From positions 806,001 to 870,000 of the forward strand of contig OY780964.2 of assembly GCA_963675935.2 (NCBI GenBank): a DNA stretch of 64,000 nucleotides. Direction: 5' to 3'. This stretch comes from G963675935 sp963675935 (GTDB taxonomy: Bacteria > Planctomycetota > Planctomycetia > Pirellulales > Thermoguttaceae). The notes beneath the pieces were generated by a model. The model had not been told where the DNA came from and did not search any database. It saw only the letters and a list, made by a program, of their open reading frames with translations. A program made the translations under genes and the position numbers. Positions 52,643 through 61,040 of the stretch are shown here, one piece after another (the stretch's first letter is position 1; each line of letters starts with the position of its first letter).

Positions 52643-53491
52643 CTATTTGGCGGACAAGCCCGTTTCAGCGGGTTTGGCGGGAGTGGCCGGCTTTTCGGCG
52701 TTCTGCTTTTCCTTCGCCTCTCGGATTGCCGACGTGGCGAGGTTCATGCCGGCCTGAATCTCCGCCGGGCTGAAGTAAGGCTCCGTTCGGCCGGTGGCGC
52801 GGTGAATCCGTTTGGCAGCCAAATCCTGCCAACTCATGCCGTTGTTCAGATGCCAGGCCGCGGCTTGGGCCGCCCGCTGATTGATTTGGCCGTTGCCAAC
52901 TGCTTGGCACAACTCGCGGACGCCCGGCTTCGTGGTAAAGCTTTCGATCGGCTTGATTTCGTAAGGAACCGCGGCGCGAGGTTCATCCTTGCCGTGTTCA
53001 AGGCAGACGGTGGCGACTTTGAACTTGCCGACTTGTTCGGCGGGCACGCTGAACATGCCGCCGCCCATGCCGCCCATGCCGCCGCCGCCCATCATGCCGC
53101 CCATGCCGCCGCCGGTGCTTTGATTTTGGCTGCTGCGGTTGCTGTTGCTGCTACTGCCGCCGCTACGGCGTCCGCCGCCTGCGCCACCGCGGTCGAGCTG
53201 CGCCAACACGGGCACGCCGGCGAACGCCTCGGGCAGTTTCACGTTCAGCGGCCGATCGGTCTTATTCTCGATCAGCACGTTCGACTCGGTGGAATCCTTC
53301 GGAATCAATTTCACGGCGATGTCGCCCTTCGCGATGGCCGCGAACATCTCGACGGTTTTGGCGTCGGGATCGTAGGGACCGATTTTGGCCGGCCGCTTGC
53401 GGCCTTCAGCCGCCACCAACGCGCCGGCCAACAGAAGAACCGTACACGAAGCCAGACACGCCAATCGCCAATTACGCATGTAGGAAGCCAT
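52643..53491 (-). CDS. Secreted protein with a Gly/Met-rich segment, unknown function
   Basis: 282 residues from the ATG at 53491 (MASYMRNWRLACLASCTVLL); another in-frame ATG lies at 53509. The signal peptide is followed by a beta-type domain (GDIAVKLIPKDSTESNVLIE), a low-complexity Gly/Ser/Asn/Met region (GGGMGGMMGGGGMGGMGGGM) and a conserved helical region (GNGQINQRAAQAAAWHLNNG). It is exported, likely periplasmic or surface-bound. No family is recognised. Confidence 0.72.
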   Translation of the reverse strand: MASYMRNWRLACLASCTVLLLAGALVAAEGRKRPAKIGPYDPDAKTVEMFAAIAKGDIAVKLIPKDSTESNVLIENKTDRPLNVKLPEAFAGVPVLAQLDRGGAGGGRRSGGSSSNSNRSSQNQSTGGGMGGMMGGGGMGGMGGGMFSVPAEQVGKFKVATVCLEHGKDEPRAAVPYEIKPIESFTTKPGVRELCQAVGNGQINQRAAQAAAWHLNNGMSWQDLAAKRIHRATGRTEPYFSPAEIQAGMNLATSAIREAKEKQNAEKPATPAKPAETGLSAK

Positions 53492-53641
53492 GACGCACAT
53501 CCTCCGCACTTGTTAGTATCAGGTCTTTTGGATTTTTGCCGAAAGTCGCCCTGTCCGGGCTATTTCCCTGCTCCTATACAGCCTAATCAGTTTACCGCAA
53601 AAAGCCAAGCAGAAAACGTAAAATCGGTGGAATAGGACGCC

Positions 53642-53667
53642 GAGCACCACTCGTGTGGGTGGTGCTC
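53642..53667. terminator. Hairpin GAGCACCAC/GTGGTGCTC
   Basis: A 9-bp stem with an 8-base loop upstream of the secreted-protein gene. There is no T-run on either side, so a terminator role is unsure; it may be another repeat arm. Confidence 0.35.
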
Positions 53668-53705
53668 AGCGGCAATTCCCGCTTTTATGCGTCACGGAAC
53701 CAATC

Positions 53706-53815
53706 GGGTCTTGGGGCTTAGGTCTTGGGTCTTGGCACGAAAACCTAAGACCCAAGCCCCAAGACCCATACCCGTTTGGCTGCGGCTCTATCGCGTTATG
53801 CGAAGCATAACCTAC
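53706..53815. repeat. Heptamer hairpin element with an adjoining GTAG hairpin
   Basis: GGTCTTG GGGCTTA GGTCTTG GGTCTTG, loop GGCACGAAAA (reverse of the TTCGTGC loop), then CCTAAGACCCAAGCCCCAAG. A REP-like unit, GTAG plus GTTATGC-TTC-GCATAAC, lies at 53795-53815 on the minus strand. It is about 100 bp upstream of rsfS. Confidence 0.88.
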
Positions 53816-53913
53816 GCCTCTCTCCCGACAATTCAGGTCTGCCGCTGGTCATGCGTCGGCGGAGCCGGTAGAATAAGAGTGTAAGATAAAAAATGAGAAG
53901 CCCGCGAGGTTGA

Positions 53914-54321
53914 ATGCGAATGAGTGAAAGTCCAGTTCCTGCCCGTGCGGTAGCGCCGCAACCCTCCGATGCCGCTCTCGATCGAGCATTGCTGGCGGCC
54001 CAAACCGCCGAAGACAATCGCGGGACGGACGTCGTCGTGCTTGACATGCGCGAGTTGACCTCGATTTTCGACTACTTCGTGCTGGCCACCGGCACGAGCC
54101 GCCGGCAGCTCCACGCGATGAGCGAGGAGATCGACCACGCGCTGGAAGATCGGATGCACGACCGCCGTCTGGGCATCGAGGGCTACGAGGAGAGCCGGTG
54201 GATTCTGTTGGACTACGGCGACGTGGTGGTTCATCTGTTCGAGCCGGAGACGCGGTCGTACTATGCGATCGAGGAGCTTTGGGGCCAGGCGAAGCGCGTG
54301 CCGCGAACGTCGGCCGTATGA
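53914..54321 (+). CDS. rsfS: Ribosomal silencing factor RsfS
   Basis: 135 residues; the RsfS domain covers about 28-125 (GTDVVVLDMRELTSIFDYFV, then SSRRQLHAMSEEI-type ATGTSRRQLHAM and WILLDYGDVVVHLFEPETRS). RsfS binds ribosomal protein uL14 and blocks subunit joining in stationary phase. GAGG lies six bases upstream of the start; the second ATG (53920) could also be used. Its usual neighbour NadD is absent here. Confidence 0.92.
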   Translation: MRMSESPVPARAVAPQPSDAALDRALLAAQTAEDNRGTDVVVLDMRELTSIFDYFVLATGTSRRQLHAMSEEIDHALEDRMHDRRLGIEGYEESRWILLDYGDVVVHLFEPETRSYYAIEELWGQAKRVPRTSAV

Positions 54322-54443
54322 ACACGCGGCTGCTTAAGCTCGCGGGAATTGCCGCTGGTGTTCGCACTTTCCCGAAAACCTCGGTAGCTTCGCCATCCCG
54401 ATAGACAAACTATCGGGGCCACTCGCCCGGTTCGTTATGCAGC

Positions 54444-54911
54444 TCAACGGTCGAAGCCGTCGCTGGTCAACTGGAAATCAAAGCGGTTATCGGCGCCGGC
54501 GGCCAACACGGCCTCCAGCTTGCCGGTTTCCTTGAACTTGATCCTGGCTTGCTCGGCGATCATCTTGCCCGATTGCTTGTCCAGGACCATCCGGCCGGTC
54601 GCCTTGAACGATTGGACGATCACAAAGAATTTGCCCGGCCCCAAGCCGTGTTTGGTGGCCAATTGGAATTGGCCCTGCACGATCTGGCCGCCGGAACTGT
54701 TGCTTGTGTTTTCGGGGGCGGGCCGAAAGCTGATCGCGCCGCTCTCCAGCGGTTTGCCATCGAGCGAGACCGTGCCGCTAGCCCCAATCCGTCCATCGGA
54801 GCAGCCGACTGAAATCAACAACAAGATCGCTAACGTTGTATTTCTAAGTAGTTTCTGTTGCGGATAGCCTTTTGTCGCCTTTCGCTCCGCGAAAGGCGAC
54901 AATCCGGCCAA
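54444..54911 (-). CDS. Small lipoprotein, transthyretin-like, N-terminus read from a repeat
   Basis: 155 residues in the open frame. The mature part (CSDGRIGASGTVSLDGKPLE) has the Gly-x-Val-x-Leu-Asp-Gly-x-Pro pattern of planctomycete carboxypeptidase-regulatory-like lipoproteins. The lipobox is LLLISVGC. The first 20 or so residues (MAGLSPFAERKATKGYPQ) are encoded by the inverted repeat at 54849-54936, which has overwritten the original 5' end. Without it the only nearby start codons are TTG within ILLL. Its role is unknown; it probably sits on the outer face of a membrane. Confidence 0.6.
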   Translation of the reverse strand: MAGLSPFAERKATKGYPQQKLLRNTTLAILLLISVGCSDGRIGASGTVSLDGKPLESGAISFRPAPENTSNSSGGQIVQGQFQLATKHGLGPGKFFVIVQSFKATGRMVLDKQSGKMIAEQARIKFKETGKLEAVLAAGADNRFDFQLTSDGFDR

Positions 54912-54936
54912 CCGCCTCTTTCCGCAACAGAAACTA
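54849..54936. repeat. Inverted repeat TAGTTTCTGTTGCGG
   Basis: TAGTTTCTGTTGCGGATAGC and CGCCTCTTTCCGCAACAGAAAC carry the outer arms; the inner GTCGCCTTTCGC and GCGAAAGGCGAC pair is exact. It supplies the start codon and first codons of the lipoprotein gene. The shorter relative is at 31664. Confidence 0.85.
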
Positions 54937-55039
54937 AGTAAACAATCGCTAGTGTAGCGATTCTAAAAGATCGTTGTCTGTTGGTGCGGCAGTTGGACTG
55001 CCACCCCCATAAGCGATGGGAAGAAAGACAGGCATCGCT

Positions 55040-55528
55040 CTATGGCGATGGTTTCGGAATCGTCAGCGTAAACTGGTTGTCGCCAGGTTTTACCGTGTAC
55101 GTCTCCGGCAGCGTAACCGTGTGCGTGTTTGGCACAGTCACCGTGGCCGCCGGAACCCCGTTCTTCGGCGGCGGACTGTGTGGAGCGGCCACGACACGAG
55201 CCGGGCGATCTTTCAAAACAGCCACTACCACCACGCGATGCGGGCCGGCAATCGCGCCGGAGGAATGACTGCCTGCCATCGAACTCTGAAGCGTAAACGT
55301 TCCGTCCGACTGGATTTTACCGCTGGTGGTCACCCGCGAATCCTCCGAAGGCTGAAACCAAACGTCGCCGCTGCTGACGGCTTGTCCGTTCTGAAACACC
55401 ACTTTGCCTTGAACCGGATACGTCGTCGGCAGCGTGGGCCGTTTGGAGCAGCCCACGGCCGAAAGGAGATGCAGCCCGCCCACAACGGCCATCGCCATTC
55501 CAATCGTGAATGTTGTCCTTTTCCTCAT
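55040..55528 (-). CDS. Small lipoprotein, transthyretin-like
   Basis: 162 residues from the ATG at 55528 (MRKRTTFTIGMAMAVVGGLH). The lipobox is LLSAVGC; the mature protein begins CSKRPTLPTTYPVQGKVVF. The pattern VxGxVxFxNGxAVxxGxVxFxP is that of the transthyretin-like lipoproteins common in planctomycetes, often encoded next to DUF1559 genes, as here. The downstream gene for the relative at 54444 may be co-transcribed. Confidence 0.78.
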   Translation of the reverse strand: MRKRTTFTIGMAMAVVGGLHLLSAVGCSKRPTLPTTYPVQGKVVFQNGQAVSSGDVWFQPSEDSRVTTSGKIQSDGTFTLQSSMAGSHSSGAIAGPHRVVVVAVLKDRPARVVAAPHSPPPKNGVPAATVTVPNTHTVTLPETYTVKPGDNQFTLTIPKPSP

Positions 55529-55614
55529 GTTTCGACTCCTAACACATTTTCGATGCGAAATGAAAGCGGGTTCAAGCAAAGCGAACTCGGCCGAATGCCC
55601 GACAGCATCCTTGA

Positions 55615-56553
55615 TTACCAGCCGCCGCCGTCGTTCTCGCCGTCGCGCGGATCGCAGATTCTGTACCAGACATTTTCCGCCACGGTCGAGCTGAGAAAGG
55701 TTACGCTTCCGTCGCCCACGCCCACGTTCATCCCGCCGACATGCGGCGATTGCGCCCGCCCTGGATCACACTCGGCCAGCGGGTCGGGCGCCGTCTGAAA
55801 CATCCAGCAATGTTCATAGTGCGTGGTCGGCAACGCTTGTCCGAAGGCACCGGCAGACACCAGAAGATTCATGCAGAAGCCCGGGGCCCAAGGCCGGAAG
55901 GAGTCGCCCCAAAGCTCGCCATACGCTTGGCTAAAGTCGCCCCACTTCCCGCAGGTGCCATAGCGTTCGGCGATGAACAACGTATGACTGGTGCCGTCCT
56001 TGATGTCGGCAAAGCGCAACTCGCCTTCGGTGCTTGGTTTCGCGGGATTGCCGAACACCAGATAATTGGCGGCATAGTTGCCGTAGGCGTCGTTGTTAGC
56101 GCCGGCAAAAGTTGCCGCCGTCAAACCATCCGGGGTTTGCGTAGGCTCGTCCGGGCACTTGTAGGCCGCAATGGACGTGGCAATGATGGGTTTTCCGCCA
56201 TAGAGAGTGCTGACGTCTCCCTGGGCGATCGATTGCAGGCTGTCCTGTTCGATATAGGGCAACAACCACACGAAGATGGTGTAGCCGCGGCCTTTCTGAT
56301 AGGGGCCTTTGACTTGAATGTAATCAAAATGACCGGTGTTGACGGCCAGTGGCGGCATGACCGTGTTGACTTCCGCGATCGTATGAACCGCCAAGACGAT
56401 TTGCTTTGCATTGTTGGCGCATTGCATCCGTCGGGCCGCCTCGCGCGCAGCTTGCACCGCCGGCAAGAGCAAGGCGATCAAAATGCCGATGATCGTGATG
56501 ACGACCAAAAGTTCGACCAATGTAAAACCGTGTCGTGGCGACGCTTTTTTCAT
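55615..56553 (-). CDS. DUF1559 pseudopilin-like protein
   Basis: 312 residues. The type IV pilin-like start HGFTLVELLVVITIIGILIA, with Gly-Phe-Thr-Leu-Val-Glu, is followed by ALLLPAVQAAREAARRMQCA, the DUF1559 signature. Near the C-terminus PHVGGMNVGVGDGSVTFLSS is the characteristic last motif. These proteins are abundant in planctomycetes and are thought to be processed by a prepilin peptidase. An IS701-type element is inserted 12 bp upstream of the start codon, so its native promoter is displaced. Confidence 0.92.
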   Translation of the reverse strand: MKKASPRHGFTLVELLVVITIIGILIALLLPAVQAAREAARRMQCANNAKQIVLAVHTIAEVNTVMPPLAVNTGHFDYIQVKGPYQKGRGYTIFVWLLPYIEQDSLQSIAQGDVSTLYGGKPIIATSIAAYKCPDEPTQTPDGLTAATFAGANNDAYGNYAANYLVFGNPAKPSTEGELRFADIKDGTSHTLFIAERYGTCGKWGDFSQAYGELWGDSFRPWAPGFCMNLLVSAGAFGQALPTTHYEHCWMFQTAPDPLAECDPGRAQSPHVGGMNVGVGDGSVTFLSSTVAENVWYRICDPRDGENDGGGW

Positions 56554-56565
56554 TTGAGTACCTAA

Positions 56566-58029
56566 GCAGTAGTTTCTAGGACTTTTTGATATTCACAAGG
56601 ACGCCCCTTTCGGGACATCATGCGGTTTGGAAACATCTCGCTTGATACCCGAAAGGAGAGCGTCATGGATGATATTAAGGAGCTTTGCTCGGAATGGCAA
56701 TCGCTTTTGGAAAACTTTCGCGGAGTTTTTACCCTCGGCGGTTGGGCACGGTTCACCCAATGGGCCACCGGAACCGTCTTGTGTTCCGAGGAACACACGA
56801 TTACCCAGATACTCACCGGACTCGGTTTGGAGACTCAGTGGCGAAACGTCGAGTGCTTCGCGGAATATGGAGCGTGGGACCGCGAGGCCGTCGAACGCCA
56901 GTTGATGCGGTTGGTCGAACAAGAACATCCGGCACGATGGGGAAGGTATCATCCCGTGGCCATTGACGACACCAAAGAACATCGAACCAGCGCGGACGTG
57001 TGGGGAACTTGCACCTTCCACGAATCCGGCGCGCGGAGTCCCAACCGCGCCACGACGGTCCGCGCGCACAACTGGGTCGTCATGGGCGATCTCGCACCAG
57101 GCAAGCCGTGGACCTACATGCCCACCGCGTCGCGGCTGTATTTTCGCAAGAGCCAATTGCCCGCCGGCGAACGGTTTCAGACCAAAACGGCGATGGCGGT
57201 GGAGATGCTCCGCGAGGTCGATGCGGAATCGGCGGCCTCGGTTTTGGCCGCGTTTGACGGGGCTTATGCGATGGAAACGGTCATCAAGCCGTGCTTGAAT
57301 CCACCCGAGGGAAAACGTCGCATCGAGTTCGTCACGCGATTGCGGCGCGACGCTCGCTTGTACGAGCCGTTGGCCGCGTCGGCCAAAAATCCGAAAGGCG
57401 GTCGGCCGCGCAAATGGGGAAAACGTTTGCCAGCGCCCCAGGAACACGACAAGTGGAATATGCCTTGGCGGCAAGGCCGCGCCTACGTCTACGGCCGCAT
57501 CCGCACATTCCGCTACAAGTGCCTGCAATGCTGTTGGTCGGTCAGCGGCCCCGAACAACTCATGGCCGCGTTTGTGTTCGAGGTGCCTGGCTACGACAAA
57601 CTGTGGGCGACGATCACCAGCGCCTCCGACTTGTCGGCGAGCCAAACACTTTCCGCCAACAGCGGACGCTTTCGGCAGGAAGATGGATTCCGCGATCACA
57701 AGCAGCGATTGGGCATGGAAGAATGTCGGGCGTGGACGAAGGAGCCGGTGTTGCGAACGTTCCAAATCCAGATGACGACGCTGACGTTGCTGCGGCTGAT
57801 GCAGTTTCGCCTGGCCGACCGTTTCGGCGAGAGTTGGTGTCCGCCACCGCCTTGGAACTCGGGCAAACGTCACGTGTCGATCCTCGATCTGCGTCGATTG
57901 TTCTGGAAGCATCGTTCGAGGTTTTCGCAAGTCATGTCCGCCTTGAACGACTTGGAAAAACCTCCCCAAACCAAATATCTCAGCGGCCAGCCCACCAGCC
58001 GGGCCGCTTAAAGTCCTAGAAACTACTGC
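56566..58029. mobile_element. IS701-type insertion sequence, complete
   Basis: 1464 bp bounded by perfect 20-bp terminal inverted repeats: GCAGTAGTTTCTAGGACTTT at 56566-56585 and its reverse complement at 58010-58029. Both sides are flanked by CTAA (56562-56565 and 58030-58033). A 4-bp YTAR target duplication is the hallmark of the IS701 family, and the single transposase gene fits. All parts look intact, so it may still be mobile. It is inserted 12 bp upstream of the DUF1559 start. Confidence 0.92.
56665..58011 (+). CDS. IS701-type transposase
   Basis: 448 residues from the ATG at 56665 (MDDIKELCSEWQSLLENFRG), with AGGAG seven bases upstream. An ATG at 56620 lies too near the terminal repeat and lacks a site. 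It is a DDE-type enzyme: Asp in HPVAIDDTKEHRTS, Asp in VLAAFDGAYAMETV and Glu in FRQEDGFRDHKQRLGMEECR (the Y-(2)-R-(3)-E-(6)-K-like region is present). The stop is 1 bp from the right inverted repeat. The GC content and codon use look the same as those of the neighbours. Confidence 0.93.
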   Translation: MDDIKELCSEWQSLLENFRGVFTLGGWARFTQWATGTVLCSEEHTITQILTGLGLETQWRNVECFAEYGAWDREAVERQLMRLVEQEHPARWGRYHPVAIDDTKEHRTSADVWGTCTFHESGARSPNRATTVRAHNWVVMGDLAPGKPWTYMPTASRLYFRKSQLPAGERFQTKTAMAVEMLREVDAESAASVLAAFDGAYAMETVIKPCLNPPEGKRRIEFVTRLRRDARLYEPLAASAKNPKGGRPRKWGKRLPAPQEHDKWNMPWRQGRAYVYGRIRTFRYKCLQCCWSVSGPEQLMAAFVFEVPGYDKLWATITSASDLSASQTLSANSGRFRQEDGFRDHKQRLGMEECRAWTKEPVLRTFQIQMTTLTLLRLMQFRLADRFGESWCPPPPWNSGKRHVSILDLRRLFWKHRSRFSQVMSALNDLEKPPQTKYLSGQPTSRAA

Positions 58030-58050
58030 CTAAGTCAATAAGGAAAAAAC

Positions 58051-58114
58051 ATCCACGAAGAACACGAAAGAACACAAAGATCGTTTCTTCGTCCTCTCCG
58101 TGTCCTTCGTGGAT
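58051..58114. repeat. Inverted repeat ATCCACGAAGAACACGAAA
   Basis: ATCCACGAAG and CTTCGTGGAT form the arms; the inner part has GAACACGAAAGAACAC and CTCTCCGTGTCC. It is related to the longer element at 13131 and lies 17 bp from the PEP-CTERM gene end. Confidence 0.75.
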
Positions 58115-58130
58115 AGGCTATCGGCGGTGG

Positions 58131-58841
58131 CTACTTACGTTTCCGCCACGCATAGCAGAGCAAGCCAAACAGGCCCGCCGACAACAAGGCCAGCGTACCC
58201 GGCTCGGGCACAACCGTTGCGTCCAGACGCACGTTGTCCAGGGCGATGGCTGAGCCGACGCCATCGGCATCCGCAATGAAATTGATTGTCAGAATATGGC
58301 CCTCGCCGCCCGCGGTCGGGCTTGAAAACGTGACGCTCTTGTCGACGAAAGCATCGTTTGTCAATTCGGCGGGTTGCACGGTGACGGAACTCAACCAAGT
58401 ACTGGTTGCGGCGTCAATGAAGCCGATTGTAATGGGCACGGCGGCAAAGTCCTTGCGGTCGCCGATGGCAACCGTTAGCGTATAGACGGTGTTCGCGGCC
58501 CACGGCGCCCCAGTTTTCTGTTGTAGAACAGCATAAGACCCGCTGGTTGTACCCGTATACAAAGTGGCAATATTGGCCCCGTCGGCGCCCGCCGGAGTGC
58601 CATTGCCGGCCGCTCCAGTAAAAATGGACTCGGGCGGATTCCAGAGGATAGTTCCACCCGTAGAAGGAAAATAACCTCCCCAACCGTAAGCATTAGCGTC
58701 GCTGGCTCCGCCATCCGCAAGGGTAGGGATTTCAAAGCTGTGGTTGACCACCGTGATGGGCGTGGCTTGGGCACACGTGGCGATCAACGCTGCGAAGGCG
58801 ACAACCGACAAAACGACACACAAACGATTTCTTGTAAACAT
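58131..58841 (-). CDS. PEP-CTERM surface protein
   Basis: 236 residues from the ATG at 58841 (MFTRNRLCVVLSVVAFAALI), a clear signal peptide; the frame stays open to 59069 through a repeat, which is ignored. The mature part is beta-rich (TPITVVNHSFEIPTLADGGA). The C-terminus VVPEPGTLALLSAGLFGLLC ends in Tyr-Ala-Trp-Arg-Lys-Arg-Lys, the PEP-CTERM sorting signal for exosortase. It should be processed at the outer face of the membrane. It is on the same strand as the FecR/LamG gene and its sigma factor, which may control it. Confidence 0.88.
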   Translation of the reverse strand: MFTRNRLCVVLSVVAFAALIATCAQATPITVVNHSFEIPTLADGGASDANAYGWGGYFPSTGGTILWNPPESIFTGAAGNGTPAGADGANIATLYTGTTSGSYAVLQQKTGAPWAANTVYTLTVAIGDRKDFAAVPITIGFIDAATSTWLSSVTVQPAELTNDAFVDKSVTFSSPTAGGEGHILTINFIADADGVGSAIALDNVRLDATVVPEPGTLALLSAGLFGLLCYAWRKRK

Positions 58842-58939
58842 CTCGACCAATCCTTCTGCCACAAGGGCAAAACAAGTTGGGAAACCTCGATTGGCCGGCA
58901 CATGTCGGCCCGAAAAGACCTCGGTTTCCTTGAGTTTTT

Positions 58940-59137
58940 GGGCCGAAGGCCCTCCGTTCTCCCAGCCCAGGGCAACGTCCTGGGGACGGGGACGACGTCG
59001 AACGCCAATCGGCCCAACGGGCCAACAGTTCCCCAAAGGAGAACCGTTGGGCCGTTGGCCCGGTTGCACGATTGCAATCCCTTCTCCTTCCCTAGGGCGT
59101 TGCCCTGGGCTGAGAGAACGGCCGCCCCTTCGGGGCG
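58940..59137. repeat. Nested inverted repeats upstream of the PEP-CTERM gene
   Basis: GTTCTCCCAGCCCAGGGCAA at 58956-58977 and its complement at 59098-59119 are the main arms. GGGCCGAAGGCCC (58940) and GGCCGCCCCTTCGGGGC (59120) lie outside, and a GGCCCAACGGGCC/GGGCCGTTGGCCC pair inside. The promoter of the PEP-CTERM gene must overlap it. Confidence 0.8.
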
Positions 59138-59159
59138 AACCATCGCACGCCTATCAACG

Positions 59160-61040
59160 TCACGGTTTCTTTCCTTCTCCTTTGTCTTTCATTTCCGTCT
59201 CCGATCCCGTATAGAGTTGCCGCACCTGTTGCGGAGTCAGTGCCCGATTGAACACGGCCAATTCATCGATTTGGCCTCGCCAGTAGCATGGATTGACCGA
59301 CGAAATGGTCGTGCCGGTGCGATTGGTTTCGCCGCCAATGCCAAGACTCGCTATTGGCAACTTGGCGCAGACGCCTTTGCAGGAACTTGAACCCACTTCC
59401 TTACCGTCGTGGTACAATCGCAACATGGCCCCGTCGGCAACGAAGGCGACATGCTGCCAGCGATTCGAGGGAAGCCCCTCGGGAGCAGGCTCGTAAACCG
59501 ATACCGGTGTGCCATCGCGCTGCTTAACGCAAGCCCACAGACCACCATCGGGCTGAGACAAACCGAAGCAAAACTGCCCAACGGCCTTTGACAGCTCGAT
59601 GCTGTAACTCCAATTGGCGGCAATCACCGACCAGTTGCGCGGCGCCGGGGATTCGACAAACACCCAAGCCGAGACGCTCAACTTATCATTTTCCGCCTTG
59701 GGATAATCGGGCACGATGATATGCTCTCGTCCCCACTCGCCACGAAACGACATCGCCTCGCCAAATCGACCGGGTTTGTATATCTGGGCCGGGGTATCCT
59801 TGTCGATCCATGCCGCGCTGTCGCCATAAGCCTTGCCATGATGGCCGCCGGGCGCCGAATCGACGATCCGCATGGGGTCTTCGCCCTGCTCCGGCCGCTC
59901 CATGCGATAGTAAACCGCGGGCTTGAGCGACAGCACGAGATCGGCATAGACGCGAGACGCTTCCTCGCGGCCTTTCGGCGAGTTGGGCATATATCGCGTG
60001 AAATCCTTGGCGGCGACATCGCCAGTATGCACGATGGCGGCTTGATTCGTTGCGCCGCTGCTTTTATCGACACAGCCCGACTCGTTGGCGTTCAAGATCA
60101 ACTTGCGGCCTTGTTTTTCACCCTGACCGTCCAACGCCACGAGTTCGACTTTACCGCGATACACATGCGACCGCGTAACGCCTTTCCCGTTCACCTCGAC
60201 GCCGAACTCGGTGCCAAGGTCGGTGACGACGGCGGTTGGAGTGCGGACGGCAAAGTAGGTCCCGCCTGCCGGGCGGGACTTCGCGGTGTCGAGATCGGTG
60301 GGCAAAGCCCCGTCCGGCAGACGGGACCTACTTTCCACCCGCGCCGTCAACTTGCCCAGCGACAAATACCCGCCGGCCGCTGATTCCGCTACGTACGTAC
60401 ACGGTCCTTGAAGAATTACTTTCGCCCCGGTGTAGTAGGTGATTTCCATCAAGCCGGAAGCCAACATGTACTTCGTGCCCTGAACCACGCGATCGTGGGC
60501 GGGGGCATAGTCTGTATCTTCCCATTTGCAATCGACCATGCCGGTGATTCGGCCGACCGATACGATCTCCGGCTCGGGCGTCGGCGTTGGCACGTTGGGC
60601 GCTGTGCAATTTTGGGAATCTGAAGGATTGTTATTGACAACCGCATCGTGGGGAGACGACGCGGACATCAGCGAAAAGATGAATAGCCCAATGCCCACCA
60701 ACAACGTCGACATGCCGTAGGAAAACGCGACGTTGCCCAGCGGAGTCGTCGGGAGAAAAGCGGAGAGAGAGACGGAAGGGGGAAGGGGGACGGGGAAAGG
60801 AGGGTTGGCTTCCTCCGCCTTCCACCTTCCACCTTCCACCTTTTTCTCGGTCCCGCTCGGCAAGCGGGACCCACTCCCGCTGACCGCGTCGAACAACTCG
60901 CTGTGCAAGCGGCACTCGGCCACGAACCGATCGATGTTGGCCTGACTCTGACGGAGCCAATCGCTCAACTCCCGATGGGCCTCGGTCGTCAAATCGCCGT
61001 CGAGATACGCTTCGATGAGTGTTTGAGGGACGTCGTTCAC
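59160..61040 (-). CDS. FecR/LamG membrane protein, likely anti-sigma partner
   Basis: 626 residues from a GTG at 61040, which overlaps the sigma gene stop (GTGA). GGAGG lies 8 bases upstream, so this start is preferred to the ATG at 61055. An N-terminal cytoplasmic helix region (AYLDGDLTTEAHRELSDWLR) is followed by a membrane segment near 115-136, a FecR domain (VRTPTAVVTDLGTEFGVEVN) and a C-terminal LamG-type domain from about 378 (KLSVSAWVFVESP). Residues about 55-63 (SRLPSGTE) and 236-262 (RSRLPDGA ... KSRPAGGTYF) are translated REP units. It probably controls the sigma factor in response to an envelope or polysaccharide signal. Confidence 0.85.
   Translation of the reverse strand: MNDVPQTLIEAYLDGDLTTEAHRELSDWLRQSQANIDRFVAECRLHSELFDAVSGSGSRLPSGTEKKVEGGRWKAEEANPPFPVPLPPSVSLSAFLPTTPLGNVAFSYGMSTLLVGIGLFIFSLMSASSPHDAVVNNNPSDSQNCTAPNVPTPTPEPEIVSVGRITGMVDCKWEDTDYAPAHDRVVQGTKYMLASGLMEITYYTGAKVILQGPCTYVAESAAGGYLSLGKLTARVESRSRLPDGALPTDLDTAKSRPAGGTYFAVRTPTAVVTDLGTEFGVEVNGKGVTRSHVYRGKVELVALDGQGEKQGRKLILNANESGCVDKSSGATNQAAIVHTGDVAAKDFTRYMPNSPKGREEASRVYADLVLSLKPAVYYRMERPEQGEDPMRIVDSAPGGHHGKAYGDSAAWIDKDTPAQIYKPGRFGEAMSFRGEWGREHIIVPDYPKAENDKLSVSAWVFVESPAPRNWSVIAANWSYSIELSKAVGQFCFGLSQPDGGLWACVKQRDGTPVSVYEPAPEGLPSNRWQHVAFVADGAMLRLYHDGKEVGSSSCKGVCAKLPIASLGIGGETNRTGTTISSVNPCYWRGQIDELAVFNRALTPQQVRQLYTGSETEMKDKGEGKKP
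60255..60331. repeat. REPIN in frame inside the FecR/LamG gene
   Basis: A GTAG-led unit (GTAGGTCCCGCCTGCCGGGC, ending GGGAC) at 60255-60279 faces a unit ending GGACCTAC at 60307-60331, so it is GTAG...CTAC over 77 bp. It belongs to the same family as in pyruvate kinase. Both arms are translated. Confidence 0.92.
60850..60874 (-). repeat. REP-like unit in frame inside the FecR/LamG gene
   Basis: GTCCCGC-TCGGCAA-GCGGGACCCAC on the plus strand, the GTCCCGC family with GTGG in place of GTAG. It is translated as SRLPSGTE. It adjoins CCTTCCAC tandem repeats (60822-60842). Confidence 0.85.

Noticed and set aside
53642..53667. Strong intrinsic terminator
   Set aside because: The stem has no T-run on either side, so it is kept only as a weak candidate.
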